DNA from: an uncultured Bacteroidales bacterium
GTDB lineage: Bacteria > Bacteroidota > Bacteroidia > Bacteroidales > Bacteroidaceae
Assembly: GCA_902798685.1 (NCBI GenBank)
Contig: CADBXO010000001.1
Coordinates: 62,001 to 126,000, forward strand
Reading direction: 5' to 3'
Length of the DNA: 64,000 bases
The notes under the pieces are model-generated. The model did not search any database and was not told the DNA's origin. It saw nothing but the letters and a program-made list of their open reading frames with translations. Position 1 is the stretch's first letter; every line of letters starts with the position of its first letter. This document shows, one piece after another, positions 1 through 8,890 of the stretch. The position numbers and the translations under genes are program-made.

Positions 1-717
1 GCACTGGTACGTGAGGGTGAGCAGCTGCTCAAACCCACACAGTTCATGCAGTCCACACACAATACGGCATCATCGCTGATAGGAATACACACACATTGCC
101 ACGGATACAACTCAACATACTCACAGAAGGGATTCTCATTTGACAGCGCCCTCTACGATGCATGGATGCAGTTCCGCATAGGCAGGATAGCATCGGCCCT
201 GGTGGGCAGCCATGATGAGATGTCGCCTGTATTCTCGGGTTTTGTCCGCAAGGCCGGACATGTGGGTGAGGGTGAGATATGCAGCGAGGCTGCGGTATCG
301 GTACTCATGGCAGAGAGCGGTGACAACGCATACTGCACCCTTGAGGGTGTACGTCTGCTGGATAACCCCTCAGACGATACCATAAGGCAGATATTGGCCG
401 ATATGACCGCGGGCGGAATTGACGCCGTCATGACGGGCATGAGCGGCAACAGCGTAAACGATTCATGGTACGGATTCCTGGATAAGATGCTTCCGGGTGT
501 TCCGCAACTCAGATACAAGCCCCTGTTCGGGGTGAACTTCTCATCATCGGCCACAGGATTCTATGCTGCGGCATGCTGCCTTAAGAAGGGTAGTGTACCG
601 TCAGTGCTTTCAGTATCAGGCAAGACTGTATCTTGCGGCAAGGGTATTCTGCTGGTCAATGTGGTAGAGGGACGTCATTATTCATTCGTATTGTTGAAAC
701 CGGTATGTGGAAGATAA
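1..717 (+). CDS. Ketosynthase-like protein of chain-length-factor type (5' partial)
   Basis: The frame is open to the left window edge, so the N-terminal part lies outside. The visible part is the C-terminal two thirds of a thiolase-fold beta-ketoacyl synthase. The stretch PTQFMQSTHNT followed by HCHGYN and TYSQKGFSF resembles ketosynthase partners found in aryl polyene clusters. In a by-eye alignment the position of the nucleophilic cysteine is occupied by glutamine (TYSQ), as in chain length factors, so I infer it is the non-condensing partner of an upstream ketosynthase. The next gene starts inside its last codons (13-bp overlap), which indicates translational coupling. The assignment to a KS-like fold is firm; the chain-length-factor role is an inference and needs the full protein. 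Confidence 0.75.
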   Translation, partial: ALVREGEQLLKPTQFMQSTHNTASSLIGIHTHCHGYNSTYSQKGFSFDSALYDAWMQFRIGRIASALVGSHDEMSPVFSGFVRKAGHVGEGEICSEAAVSVLMAESGDNAYCTLEGVRLLDNPSDDTIRQILADMTAGGIDAVMTGMSGNSVNDSWYGFLDKMLPGVPQLRYKPLFGVNFSSSATGFYAAACCLKKGSVPSVLSVSGKTVSCGKGILLVNVVEGRHYSFVLLKPVCGR

Positions 718-1058
718 TACCATTTTCGCTATTGCAGAGCCTGCTTCTGGCTACAGGACAGCTTATGATGAAGCTTGCCCTTAACCATATGAGCCCGTAT
801 CAGGGCTTCTGGCGCTTTATAGGCAAGGAACTCACCAACTGGTGGTGGCTGGGTTGCGGACTCTCCATGGGAGGCGCTACGGTCCTGTGGTTCTACATTA
901 TGAAGAACTTCCCGCTTAGCGTGGCATATCCCCTGAGTTGCCTGAGCTTTGTGTTCGGCATGCTGGGCGCTATGGCTTTCCTGGGTGAGCAGATTCCGCT
1001 TAGCCGCTGGATTGGCATCGGCCTCATACTGGTAGGAGCGGCATTGATAAGCAGATGA
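705..1058 (+). CDS. Small EamA/DMT-like membrane protein
   Basis: A 117-residue hydrophobic protein with about four membrane helices, of the small-multidrug-resistance/EamA half-size type. The helix pair ending with GEQIPLSRWIGIGLILVGA is typical of this fold. I chose the ATG at 705, since an upstream in-frame start at 633 would add 24 non-homologous residues and a much larger overlap with the ketosynthase gene. Similar half-size transporters occur in aryl polyene clusters next to LolA-like and dehydratase genes; substrate is unknown, with lipid-linked or polyene intermediates as plausible cargo. Confidence 0.75.
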   Translation: MWKIIPFSLLQSLLLATGQLMMKLALNHMSPYQGFWRFIGKELTNWWWLGCGLSMGGATVLWFYIMKNFPLSVAYPLSCLSFVFGMLGAMAFLGEQIPLSRWIGIGLILVGAALISR

Positions 1059-1059
1059 T

Positions 1060-1680
1060 ATGAAGAGGATATTTGTCATAGTAACCGGTCTTATTCTGCT
1101 TGTAGCAGTGAGTGTAAGTGCTTTAACTTATACTGCGCAACAGACTGAGGATGAGATGATTGAGAGCATTGTTCAGGCAAGTTCAGACATCATCTCCATG
1201 AAGTGTGACATTGCCCAGACAAGGCGTGTCCCGCTTATGGACGAGCCTCAGAAATCATCCGGTACCATGATCTATTTCAAGCCATCAAGGTTCTGCCTGA
1301 ACTATACCGAACCTTTTGAATGGAAACTCAAGGTTGACGGTGACAATATCATGACAGGTTCCGATGACAGTGCCATGAACGGTGATGCCGGAAGGCTTTA
1401 CAAGGGGCTGTCGGGCATGATTCTGGGCTGTATGTCGGGCGATATGCTCAAGGATAAACGCACGTTCAAGGTTACGGTGACCGATGTAGGAGGCGAGTGG
1501 AAGGCTCTGCTCATACCCGTACGCCGTGACATGAAGAAGATGTTCTGCCAGATAGAGCTGGGGTTTGACCCCAAGACACGTCTGCTGCGCAGGCTACAGA
1601 TGGATGATGCGGGCGGAGGAAGTACCGAGATTCTGATAACCAATGTAAAACTGAACGGAGATTATGAAGCTGAATGGTGA
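1060..1680 (+). CDS. LolA-like outer-membrane lipoprotein carrier homologue
   Basis: A 206-residue protein with an N-terminal signal peptide or anchor (MKRIFVIVTGLILLVAVSVSA) followed by a LolA-type half-barrel domain. The order 'induction of a Q-TR motif, then SGTMIYFKPSRFCLNY' matches the LolA family pattern of a strand describing a sheet that shields lipid. Aryl polyene clusters regularly carry such a dedicated LolA-like protein, thought to ferry the lipid-linked pigment across the periplasm to the outer membrane. It starts 1 bp after the EamA-like gene and its end overlaps the dehydratase start by 17 bp. The family call is good; the cargo is inferred from context. Confidence 0.75.
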   Translation: MKRIFVIVTGLILLVAVSVSALTYTAQQTEDEMIESIVQASSDIISMKCDIAQTRRVPLMDEPQKSSGTMIYFKPSRFCLNYTEPFEWKLKVDGDNIMTGSDDSAMNGDAGRLYKGLSGMILGCMSGDMLKDKRTFKVTVTDVGGEWKALLIPVRRDMKKMFCQIELGFDPKTRLLRRLQMDDAGGGSTEILITNVKLNGDYEAEW

Positions 1681-2056
1681 TTTATACAGGATAGAGTCCC
1701 GTATGGAGGGCTTGCCGGAGGGACAGTCAGGGTTCAACATAGTACTGAATCCTGACAATCTTATTTATAAGGCACACTTTCCCGGACAGCCTGTCACACC
1801 CGGTGTCTGCATACTTCAGATGGTAAGCGAGTTACTTTCAGTACAAGAGGGTAAACAATTGTATATCAAGAGCATAAAGAATGCAAAATTCACCCGGATG
1901 ATGTCACCTGTAACTGATGGCTGTGTATCGGTCCTGTTCAAATCAGTTACACCCGAGGAGGGCGGAATCAGAGCCCAGGGCATGGTGACCCGCCGGGATG
2001 ACATAGAAACATTGTTCCTTAAGTTTTCAATATTCCTTGTAGATGAGTCCTTGTGA
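1664..2056 (+). CDS. Hotdog-fold 3-hydroxyacyl-ACP dehydratase (FabZ/ApeI-like)
   Basis: A 130-residue single hotdog domain. The signature AHFPGQPVTPGVCILQM closely follows the FabZ/FabA active-site helix entry, in which the histidine of HFPG is catalytic. In an aryl polyene operon this enzyme dehydrates the beta-hydroxyacyl-ACP intermediate in each elongation cycle, giving the conjugated double bonds. Length fits a FabZ-like protein. It overlaps both the LolA-like gene upstream and the glycosyltransferase downstream (14 bp), so the operon is tightly coupled. Confidence 0.8.
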   Translation: MKLNGDLYRIESRMEGLPEGQSGFNIVLNPDNLIYKAHFPGQPVTPGVCILQMVSELLSVQEGKQLYIKSIKNAKFTRMMSPVTDGCVSVLFKSVTPEEGGIRAQGMVTRRDDIETLFLKFSIFLVDESL

Positions 2057-2795
2057 AATGTACATAAGATACTGCGTAATAATACCCACATACAACAACA
2101 GCGGTACGGTGGCCGATGTGGTTGAACGTGCCCTCAAGGTGTGCCCTGACGTGATTGTAGTGAATGACGGCAGCACCGATAACACATCGGCCGTACTCTG
2201 CGGTCTGGATGTGATTACGCTCAGCCATGAGCATAACATGGGTAAGGGTGAGGCACTCAAGACAGGCCTTTATTATGCAGGCGACAACGGTTTTACGCAT
2301 GCCATTACGATAGATTCTGACGGACAGCACTTCCCGGAGGATATTCCGGCCATGATACAGGCCTCAAAGGAGCATCCCGACCGTCTGATTGTGGGCTGCC
2401 GCAATCTTACAAGTGAGAATATGCCGCGCAAGAGCACCTTTGCAAACCGTTTCTCGAACTTCTGGTTCCGTCTGCAGACAGCCCAGAAACTGGCCGATAC
2501 CCAGTCGGGATTCCGCATCTATCCGCTTGAGGCACTGCACGGTATGCGTCTGGTTACATCCAAATATGAGGCAGAACTGGAGATGCTGGTGTTTGCCGCA
2601 TGGAACGGAGTGACCGTTCAGGGGGTGCCGGTACGCGTATGGTATGCTCCTGACGGGGAACGCGTATCGCATTTCCGTCCCTTCCAGGACTTCTTCAGAA
2701 TTACGGTTCTAAACACATTTCTCTGCTTCGGTGCGCTGTTATACGCGCTTCCGGCGGCACTGATAAGACGGATTAAAGGCAATAGGCATGGCTGA
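2043..2795 (+). CDS. Family 2 glycosyltransferase
   Basis: A 250-residue GT-A fold enzyme. The N-terminus YCVIIPTYNNSGTVADVV leads into VVNDGSTDNT, the nucleotide-sugar-binding signature, and ITIDSDGQHFPED holds the DxD-like metal site around residue 95. The C-terminal 30 residues are hydrophobic (FLCFGALLYALPAALIRR), suggesting membrane association, as in dolichyl-phosphate-mannose synthase-like enzymes. GT2 genes of this type are standard members of aryl polyene/flexirubin loci, where they may modify the lipid anchor or head group. The start at 2043 overlaps the dehydratase gene; the later ATG at 2058 is also possible. Confidence 0.85.
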   Translation: MSPCEMYIRYCVIIPTYNNSGTVADVVERALKVCPDVIVVNDGSTDNTSAVLCGLDVITLSHEHNMGKGEALKTGLYYAGDNGFTHAITIDSDGQHFPEDIPAMIQASKEHPDRLIVGCRNLTSENMPRKSTFANRFSNFWFRLQTAQKLADTQSGFRIYPLEALHGMRLVTSKYEAELEMLVFAAWNGVTVQGVPVRVWYAPDGERVSHFRPFQDFFRITVLNTFLCFGALLYALPAALIRRIKGNRHG

Positions 2796-5727
2796 TTTCT
2801 TTCTCCGCATATACGACCGGCTGAAATGCCGCAAGGGCCTGGCTGCACTGATTGTGGTGCTCATAATAGCCCTCTGCACATTGTCACTGTGCCGGTTGCA
2901 CTATGAGGAGGATATTGCCGGATTCCTGCCGATAGACCGTTCTGACAGCCGTCAGACGGAGTTCATGGAGACGGTTTCCAGACAGAACAGCATAGCCGTC
3001 ATATTCCGTGCTGCAGAGGGTACGGCCGATGATGAGATCATCAGCGCCATGGATCTGTTTGAGGATCTGTGGTTTGAGTATGACACCCTCGAGATGGTTC
3101 CTGACCTGAGCGCCCAGGCCGATGAGTCCGTAGCGCTGGAACTGATAGAGTTCGTACAGGAGCATTACGCCAGTTTCCTTACCGAGGCCGATTACCATCG
3201 CATGGATTCGCTGCTCTCACAGCCCGATTACGTAAGACACAGTCTTGAGGCCGATAAACGCTCGCTGCAGATGCTCACGGGCAGTTTTACGGCAACCACC
3301 ATCCCGTATGATCCGCTGGGACTCTTCAGCAACGTTCTGGCCGGACTGGCCGATATAGGCAGTGAGGGAGGGTACCGCATAGAGGACGGACATATACTGC
3401 ACCGCACCGAGCCTGCAGGCCTTCTGCTCTTTGAATCACCGTTCGGTGAGAGCGAATCGGGCCGTAACTCTCAGCTGGTGGAGCTGATAGACAAGACGGG
3501 TGCGGAGGTATCGGCCCGGACAGGTATCACGGTGTCGGCCGTAGGTTCACCGGTTATAGCAGTGACGAATGCGGAGAGGATCAAGAAAGACAGCATACTT
3601 GCCGTGGGATTGGCCATAATCGGTATCCTGGCGGTGCTGTGGTTCTCATTCAGGCGTCTGGATTATATCCTGTGGATAGCTGCTACGTTGGTTTTCGGCG
3701 CGCTGTTCTCATTGGGACTGATAGGCTGCATCAAGGATTCCATATCGGTAATAGTGATAGGAATGGGTTCGGTCATAGTGGGAATTGCTGCAAACTATCC
3801 GCTTCATTTCCTTCATTCACTGCGTGATACGGCCGATAACCGACAGTCGTTGGCCGAGATGGTAGTGCCGCTGCTGGTGGGTAACATCACCACGGTGAGT
3901 GCGTTCCTCTGCCTGCTGTTCCTCAAGGCGCAGGCCATGCATGACCTGGCACTGTTCGGTTCATTCATGCTGGCAGGTACCATCATCTTCTCGCTGATAT
4001 TCCTGCCTGTATTCGCCAAGGCCGGCGGAAAGGCAGTCAAAGAGGATGTTAAGGTCGAGCAGAAGCCTATAACAGGCAGCAGCCGTCTGTGCCGCATAGT
4101 ATCGCCCGCAGTCATACTGATTACCGTTGCCATGCTGATATGGGGCGGCAGCAGCAAGTTCGATACCGAGCTGAACCATATCAACTACATGACCGCTCAG
4201 CAGAAGGAGGATCTGCAGTTCATTTCGGGCAGTGTAGGGGATGCCGGTGCTGACCGTCTGTCGGTACTGGCTGGAAAACTCGCCCCTGAAGCCCAAAAGG
4301 AGGCCGTAGGAGAGCGTTGGACTCAATTCTGGAACAATCACCCGCAGACTATAGCAGAACTCCGTGAGGAGGCTGAAAAGCAGGGATTCATTGAGAACGC
4401 ATTTGCCCCGTTCCTGGAGTCGGTAAGCACGGAGCCCGAGATTGTATCGGCCCAGGATGTCACTCCGGTCAATATGAGCGAGGTTATGGCATCGCTGGTC
4501 AAGTCACTCTCGGATGATTTCAATACCGTGCTGTTCATGTGCGGATTCATTGTATTTGCGTTCCTCTGGATATCGTTCGGCAAGCTGGAACTGGCCCTGA
4601 TATCGTTCCTGCCGCTGACTGTGGGCTGGATATGGATTCTGAGCATAATGAACATGCTGGGCATCCAGTTCAACATTGTGAGCATAATACTGGCCACATT
4701 CATATTCGGTCAGGGTGATGACTATACGATCTTTATCACCGAGGGGCTGCTGCGTGAGTACAAGACGGGCGTGAGGACTGTCGATGAGCGCCGTAAGAGC
4801 GTTATCATATCGGCCGTACTCATGTTCATAGGCATCGGCACACTCATATTTGCCAAGCATCCGGCCATGCGCTCACTTGCCGAAATCACCATACTGGGTA
4901 TGTTCGTGGTGGTTGTCATGGCCCATTTCCTGCCTGAGTGGCTGTTCCGCTGGATGACCATGAAGAACGGCAGGAACCGAGTAATGCCGGTTACCATAAT
5001 GCGTCTGCTGCGCAGCGCGTGGGCTTTCAGTGTCCTTCTTATCTCAGTGATCATATGCACTCCCGTAGTCATGATAATCTTCCTGGGACGTAAGAGGGAG
5101 TGGAAGGACCGTTTCCTGCACAATCTGCTCTACAGGTTCGCCAACTTTGTGATACGCCGTGTGCCTGCGGTCAAGTTCACGCTCGATAACAGCGTGGGCG
5201 AGACCTTCAGCAAGCCGGCCGTGATAATAAGCAACCACCAGTCACATCTGGACCTGATGTGTCTTATGATGCTCACGCCCAAGATGATTGTGGTTACCAA
5301 TGACTGGGTTTGGCGCAATCCCATCTACGGCGCGCTGATACGCCGTGCAGAGTTCGTGCCGGCCGCCAACGGTATTGAGGAGTATATGCCGCAGTTCCGC
5401 AGTCTTGTGGAGCGCGGCTATTCAGTACTTGTGTTCCCCGAGGGTACACGTTCGGCCGATTGCTCCATCCTGCGTTTCCATAAGGGAGCGTTCCATCTGG
5501 CCCAGGAACTCAGTCTGGATATTCTGCCCGTATGTCTGAACGGAGTGGGCTACGCCCTGCCCAAGGAGGAGTTCATGCTGCGTCCCGGACATATCACCGT
5601 AACCATAGGCAAACGTGTCAGCCCCGATGACATGAGTTGGGGGGCCGATGCAAGAGAACGTACCAAGGCATTCCACAAGTTCTATCAGGAGTGGTATGCC
5701 GATTTGTGCAACAAACTTGAGAGCTGA
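2788..5727 (+). CDS. MMPL/RND-type exporter fused to a PlsC-type acyltransferase
   Basis: A 979-residue two-part protein. Residues 1 to about 760 form an MMPL-family transporter: one N-terminal helix (residues 17-38), a periplasmic loop to about 265, a group of helices, a second loop at about 455-570, and another helix group. Residues about 785-979 form a lysophospholipid acyltransferase-like domain with NHQSHLD at residues 816-822 (the NHx4D catalytic motif) and FPEGTRS at 883-889. The fusion would couple acyl transfer at the inner membrane with export of the lipid-linked polyene. It overlaps the glycosyltransferase gene by 8 bp and precedes the oxidoreductase by 2 bp. Domain calls are firm; substrate is inferred. 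Confidence 0.88.
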   Translation: MADFFLRIYDRLKCRKGLAALIVVLIIALCTLSLCRLHYEEDIAGFLPIDRSDSRQTEFMETVSRQNSIAVIFRAAEGTADDEIISAMDLFEDLWFEYDTLEMVPDLSAQADESVALELIEFVQEHYASFLTEADYHRMDSLLSQPDYVRHSLEADKRSLQMLTGSFTATTIPYDPLGLFSNVLAGLADIGSEGGYRIEDGHILHRTEPAGLLLFESPFGESESGRNSQLVELIDKTGAEVSARTGITVSAVGSPVIAVTNAERIKKDSILAVGLAIIGILAVLWFSFRRLDYILWIAATLVFGALFSLGLIGCIKDSISVIVIGMGSVIVGIAANYPLHFLHSLRDTADNRQSLAEMVVPLLVGNITTVSAFLCLLFLKAQAMHDLALFGSFMLAGTIIFSLIFLPVFAKAGGKAVKEDVKVEQKPITGSSRLCRIVSPAVILITVAMLIWGGSSKFDTELNHINYMTAQQKEDLQFISGSVGDAGADRLSVLAGKLAPEAQKEAVGERWTQFWNNHPQTIAELREEAEKQGFIENAFAPFLESVSTEPEIVSAQDVTPVNMSEVMASLVKSLSDDFNTVLFMCGFIVFAFLWISFGKLELALISFLPLTVGWIWILSIMNMLGIQFNIVSIILATFIFGQGDDYTIFITEGLLREYKTGVRTVDERRKSVIISAVLMFIGIGTLIFAKHPAMRSLAEITILGMFVVVVMAHFLPEWLFRWMTMKNGRNRVMPVTIMRLLRSAWAFSVLLISVIICTPVVMIIFLGRKREWKDRFLHNLLYRFANFVIRRVPAVKFTLDNSVGETFSKPAVIISNHQSHLDLMCLMMLTPKMIVVTNDWVWRNPIYGALIRRAEFVPAANGIEEYMPQFRSLVERGYSVLVFPEGTRSADCSILRFHKGAFHLAQELSLDILPVCLNGVGYALPKEEFMLRPGHITVTIGKRVSPDDMSWGADARERTKAFHKFYQEWYADLCNKLES

Positions 5728-5729
5728 CT

Positions 5730-7220
5730 ATGGAGGTGGTGATTATAGGTGCAGGAATGGGCGGAATGTTCTGTGGAGCACTCCTGGCCAGGCGTGGCGT
5801 CAATGTTACCGTGCTTGAGAAGAATGGTACGATAGGTGGCGGATTACAGACATTCGTACGTGGCGGAGAGACATATGAAACTGGAATGCACGTAGCTGGA
5901 GGTTTCAACGAAGGTGGCATTCTGAATAGCCTGTGCCGCTATTTGGACATTATGGACAGGCTCCACATACGCCACGCAGACATGATGCTGAGCGTCACTT
6001 ACGCCGACAGCGGCCGCACTTATGACCTGCCTGCCGGACGCGAGGCTTTCATTGACTATCTCACGGGTAAGTTCCCGCATCAGAAGGATAACATACGCCG
6101 TTACGTCGATGCAGTATTCCGCGTATCACATGAGGAGAAACTCTTCTATCTGGAGAGCATGAGCGGTGTGAATGACCACTCAGACGAGTTCTTCATGCCG
6201 GCCGATGCCTTCATCGCCAAATACATCACCGATCCCGAACTGCGTGCCGTTCTGGCAGCAGTCAATCCTCTGTATTCAGGTGTGCCGGGGCACTCTCCGG
6301 CATATATCCACATAATGATATCGGCCCTGTTCATGGAGAACCCGTGCTGGTTTGAGGGCGGCTCGGGGCAGTTGGCAGAGGCTCTTAAGGGCGTCATTGA
6401 GGCTGCAGGCGGCCGTGTGCTGACACACTGCGAGGTGGCATCGGTCCGCGTTCAGGACCTGAATGTGGAGTGTGTGGTTGACAAGGAAGGCCGTGAGTAC
6501 CGCGGCGACTGGTATATATCCGATATCCATCCCGCATCGCTGTTCCCGCTTATTGAGGGCAAGGCGTTCACGCAGGGCTACCGTAACCGTATTGAGAGCA
6601 TTCCTGATACGGCATCGGCCTTCAAGGTATTTCTGAAACTCAAGCCGGGAAAGGTACGTTTCCCGGGCCATCCTGTATCTGTTGTGGACAGTATGGAGAA
6701 TGCCTGGAAGATGGCCGAGTATGAGAGCACAGCGTGGCCTCACGGCGTAAACTGTTTCTTCGGTGAGGGCAGGGACGGCTTTGCGTCACACCTTACGGCA
6801 TACTGCCTGATGGACTTTGATGAGGTCCGGGAGTGGGAGAATACCCGCACGGGACACCGCGGAGAGGCTTATGAGGCATGGAAGAGGGAGCGAACGGAGA
6901 GGGTTCTGGATCTGGTGGAGAAACGTTTCCCGGGAATTAGGGCGTGTGCTGATGATATCTTTGCATCATCACCGCTCACATTCCGCGACTGGCTGGGTAC
7001 ACGCCGGGCGGGCGCATACGGCCTTTTCAAGGACAGCACAGACTTTGCCACATCACTTATTCCCATCCGGACCAAGGTAAAAAACCTGGTTCTTACAGGA
7101 CAAAATGTCAATATGCACGGAATTGGTGGGGTTCCGATGACAGCAATTGAAACCATTCAAACTATATTTGCAGATGAATCCGTTCTGAACGGCATAAAAA
7201 GAGAATTATCAAACAAGTAA
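5730..7220 (+). CDS. CrtI/retinol-saturase-like FAD-dependent oxidoreductase
   Basis: A 496-residue flavoprotein with an N-terminal dinucleotide-binding fold (IIGAGMGGMFCGALLARRG, residues 5-23, followed by the acidic end of strand 2 in VLEK) and the C-terminal FAD signature GQNVNMHGIGGVPMTAIET. The overall layout is that of phytoene desaturase/retinol saturase-type enzymes. In polyene loci such enzymes are candidates for saturating, desaturating or isomerising conjugated bonds. There is no signal peptide, so it should act on the cytoplasmic face. It lies 2 bp after the exporter gene. The reaction cannot be told from sequence. Confidence 0.82.
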   Translation: MEVVIIGAGMGGMFCGALLARRGVNVTVLEKNGTIGGGLQTFVRGGETYETGMHVAGGFNEGGILNSLCRYLDIMDRLHIRHADMMLSVTYADSGRTYDLPAGREAFIDYLTGKFPHQKDNIRRYVDAVFRVSHEEKLFYLESMSGVNDHSDEFFMPADAFIAKYITDPELRAVLAAVNPLYSGVPGHSPAYIHIMISALFMENPCWFEGGSGQLAEALKGVIEAAGGRVLTHCEVASVRVQDLNVECVVDKEGREYRGDWYISDIHPASLFPLIEGKAFTQGYRNRIESIPDTASAFKVFLKLKPGKVRFPGHPVSVVDSMENAWKMAEYESTAWPHGVNCFFGEGRDGFASHLTAYCLMDFDEVREWENTRTGHRGEAYEAWKRERTERVLDLVEKRFPGIRACADDIFASSPLTFRDWLGTRRAGAYGLFKDSTDFATSLIPIRTKVKNLVLTGQNVNMHGIGGVPMTAIETIQTIFADESVLNGIKRELSNK

Positions 7221-7235
7221 TTATAAAAGGACCTA

Positions 7236-8531
7236 ATGAACACTTTCAAGCTCAAGCTTATTTATCCTAAATGGCAGAAATTGAAAGGTCAGACTACTTT
7301 CAATCTTCCTCCTCACGGCCCTGTGGCATTTGCCGCAACATTGCCTGAGTGGGTTGATGTGTCATTTACCGATGAGAACGTCGAGGCCATTGATTTTGAT
7401 GAGGAGTGTGACGGCGTAGCGCTCTCCATGATGCTCAGCACTCAGGTCAAGCGCGGCTGGGAGATTGCCGATGAGTATCACAAGCGAGGCAAGCTGGTTA
7501 CAGCCGGCGGTATCTCCACCATGCTTCATGCCGAGGAGATGGTCAATCATGTTGACAGCGTATTTCTGGGAGAGGCCGAGGGCCGTTCCGAGCAGATGAT
7601 GATTGACTGGGTGAACGGTGACCTGAAGAAGATATACAACTACATGGGCAATATGCCGCCCATCGAGTCCGTAGGCCCGTGTCGCCGTGATCTCTACAAG
7701 CGTGAACTTTACAATCATAAGGGTGTGCAGATGGTGGACCTGTTCCACGCCAGCCGCGGATGCCGTTTCAGCTGCTATCCCTGTGCCGTATCATATCTGG
7801 GCGGCCGTAAGTTCCGTCCGCGTCCCATCGACAAGGTGGTCGAGGATATGGCTGCAATTGATAACAACCGCCTCTTTATAGTAGACAATTCACTTGCCCA
7901 GAACAAGGAGTGGGAGAAGGAGCTCTTTACCGCCATCGCCCCGCTCAAGAAGAAATGGATAAGCCATACCATCGAGGATGATCCGGAGGTGCTGGATCTG
8001 GCTGCCAAGGCCGGCGCATGGTATGTATACCAGGCCGTTTATGATACATCGGACTACATAAAGGAGCGTGTAAAGCGTTACCACGACTACGGTATAGGCG
8101 TTGAGGGTACAATCCTGCTGGGACTGGACAACCAGACCGAGGATGACATAAAGCGTCTGATCGATTTCCTGGGTGAGATTGACCTGGATCTGGCCGAGTT
8201 CACCGTTATGACACCGTTCCCGCATACAAAGGGTTATGATGACCTGCTGCGCCAGGGACGTATCTTTGACTTTGACTGGAACCATTACAACGCCGGACAG
8301 GTGGTGTTCCAGCCCAAACATATGAGCCCGGAGCGCCTTCAGGAGCTCTATGACTATGCATGGAAGAGTTTCTATGCCGATGAGAGCCAGGAGCAGAAGA
8401 TGTTCCGCCTGTTCTGCAATGTGGCTCTGCGTGAGATGGAAGAGGGCACATACCGCCCGCGTGACCGCCGGCTTGCCAACAAGTCATTCGGTCGTGATGT
8501 TGACAGAAGTGTAAGAAATGTAAATCTATGA
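7236..8531 (+). CDS. Radical SAM protein with B12-binding-like N-terminal domain
   Basis: A 431-residue enzyme. The radical SAM 4Fe-4S motif Cx3Cx2C is at residues C176, C180 and C183 (SRGCRFSCYPC). The preceding 130 residues look like the Rossmann-type cobalamin-binding domain found in class B radical SAM enzymes (VTAGGIST...VDSVFLGEAEG), but no DxHxxG motif is visible, so base-off cobalamin binding is not supported. Downstream the barrel continues with TILLGLDNQTEDDI. Class B family members often methylate or rearrange unactivated carbons, so a tailoring step on the polyene or its aryl head is possible; this is inference from context. It overlaps the next gene by 4 bp (ATGA). Confidence 0.82.
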   Translation: MNTFKLKLIYPKWQKLKGQTTFNLPPHGPVAFAATLPEWVDVSFTDENVEAIDFDEECDGVALSMMLSTQVKRGWEIADEYHKRGKLVTAGGISTMLHAEEMVNHVDSVFLGEAEGRSEQMMIDWVNGDLKKIYNYMGNMPPIESVGPCRRDLYKRELYNHKGVQMVDLFHASRGCRFSCYPCAVSYLGGRKFRPRPIDKVVEDMAAIDNNRLFIVDNSLAQNKEWEKELFTAIAPLKKKWISHTIEDDPEVLDLAAKAGAWYVYQAVYDTSDYIKERVKRYHDYGIGVEGTILLGLDNQTEDDIKRLIDFLGEIDLDLAEFTVMTPFPHTKGYDDLLRQGRIFDFDWNHYNAGQVVFQPKHMSPERLQELYDYAWKSFYADESQEQKMFRLFCNVALREMEEGTYRPRDRRLANKSFGRDVDRSVRNVNL

Positions 8532-8890
8532 AAGTATCACCGGATTATTACGACGAGATATTTGATTTCAAGGGGGAGTGGGATATGCCCTCATCATGCG
8601 GCCTGAAGATACGTGAATCAGAAGGCAAGCAGTACGTTATAGTGACTGAACTCTACCAGGACAATCCCGGTACATCGGTTACATACGCCGGTAAGAAACT
8701 GGCCGATCAGATATGTGAGGCCAAGGGTCTGAATCCGGCCGATATCGTATACGTGGAGTGCAATCCCAACACTAACTCCAAGCTTTCCTTTTACGATGAG
8801 GAGTATTTTGAGGTGAATTTTGACGCTGATCCTCAGCACAAGTACCGTCAGCTTGACAGGGAAGAATTACTCAAACTGCTGGGTAAGTAA
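8528..8890 (+). CDS. Unrecognised 120-aa cytoplasmic protein of the polyene operon
   Basis: I do not recognise the family. The protein is soluble, acidic, without signal peptide or membrane helix. It looks like a compact alpha/beta domain with strand-like stretches KQYVIVTELY and DIVYVECNP and ends in a short charged helix. It is coupled to the radical SAM gene by an ATGA overlap, and its stop codon overlaps the next start (TAATG), so it is very likely translated. Wedged between a radical SAM enzyme and a hydrolase, it might be an accessory or substrate-carrying partner; no function should be assumed. Confidence 0.75.
   Translation: MKVSPDYYDEIFDFKGEWDMPSSCGLKIRESEGKQYVIVTELYQDNPGTSVTYAGKKLADQICEAKGLNPADIVYVECNPNTNSKLSFYDEEYFEVNFDADPQHKYRQLDREELLKLLGK

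Noticed and set aside
633..704. Upstream extension of the EamA-like gene
   Set aside because: The extra 24 residues are hydrophilic shadow sequence of the ketosynthase gene; the ATG at 705 gives a normal first helix.
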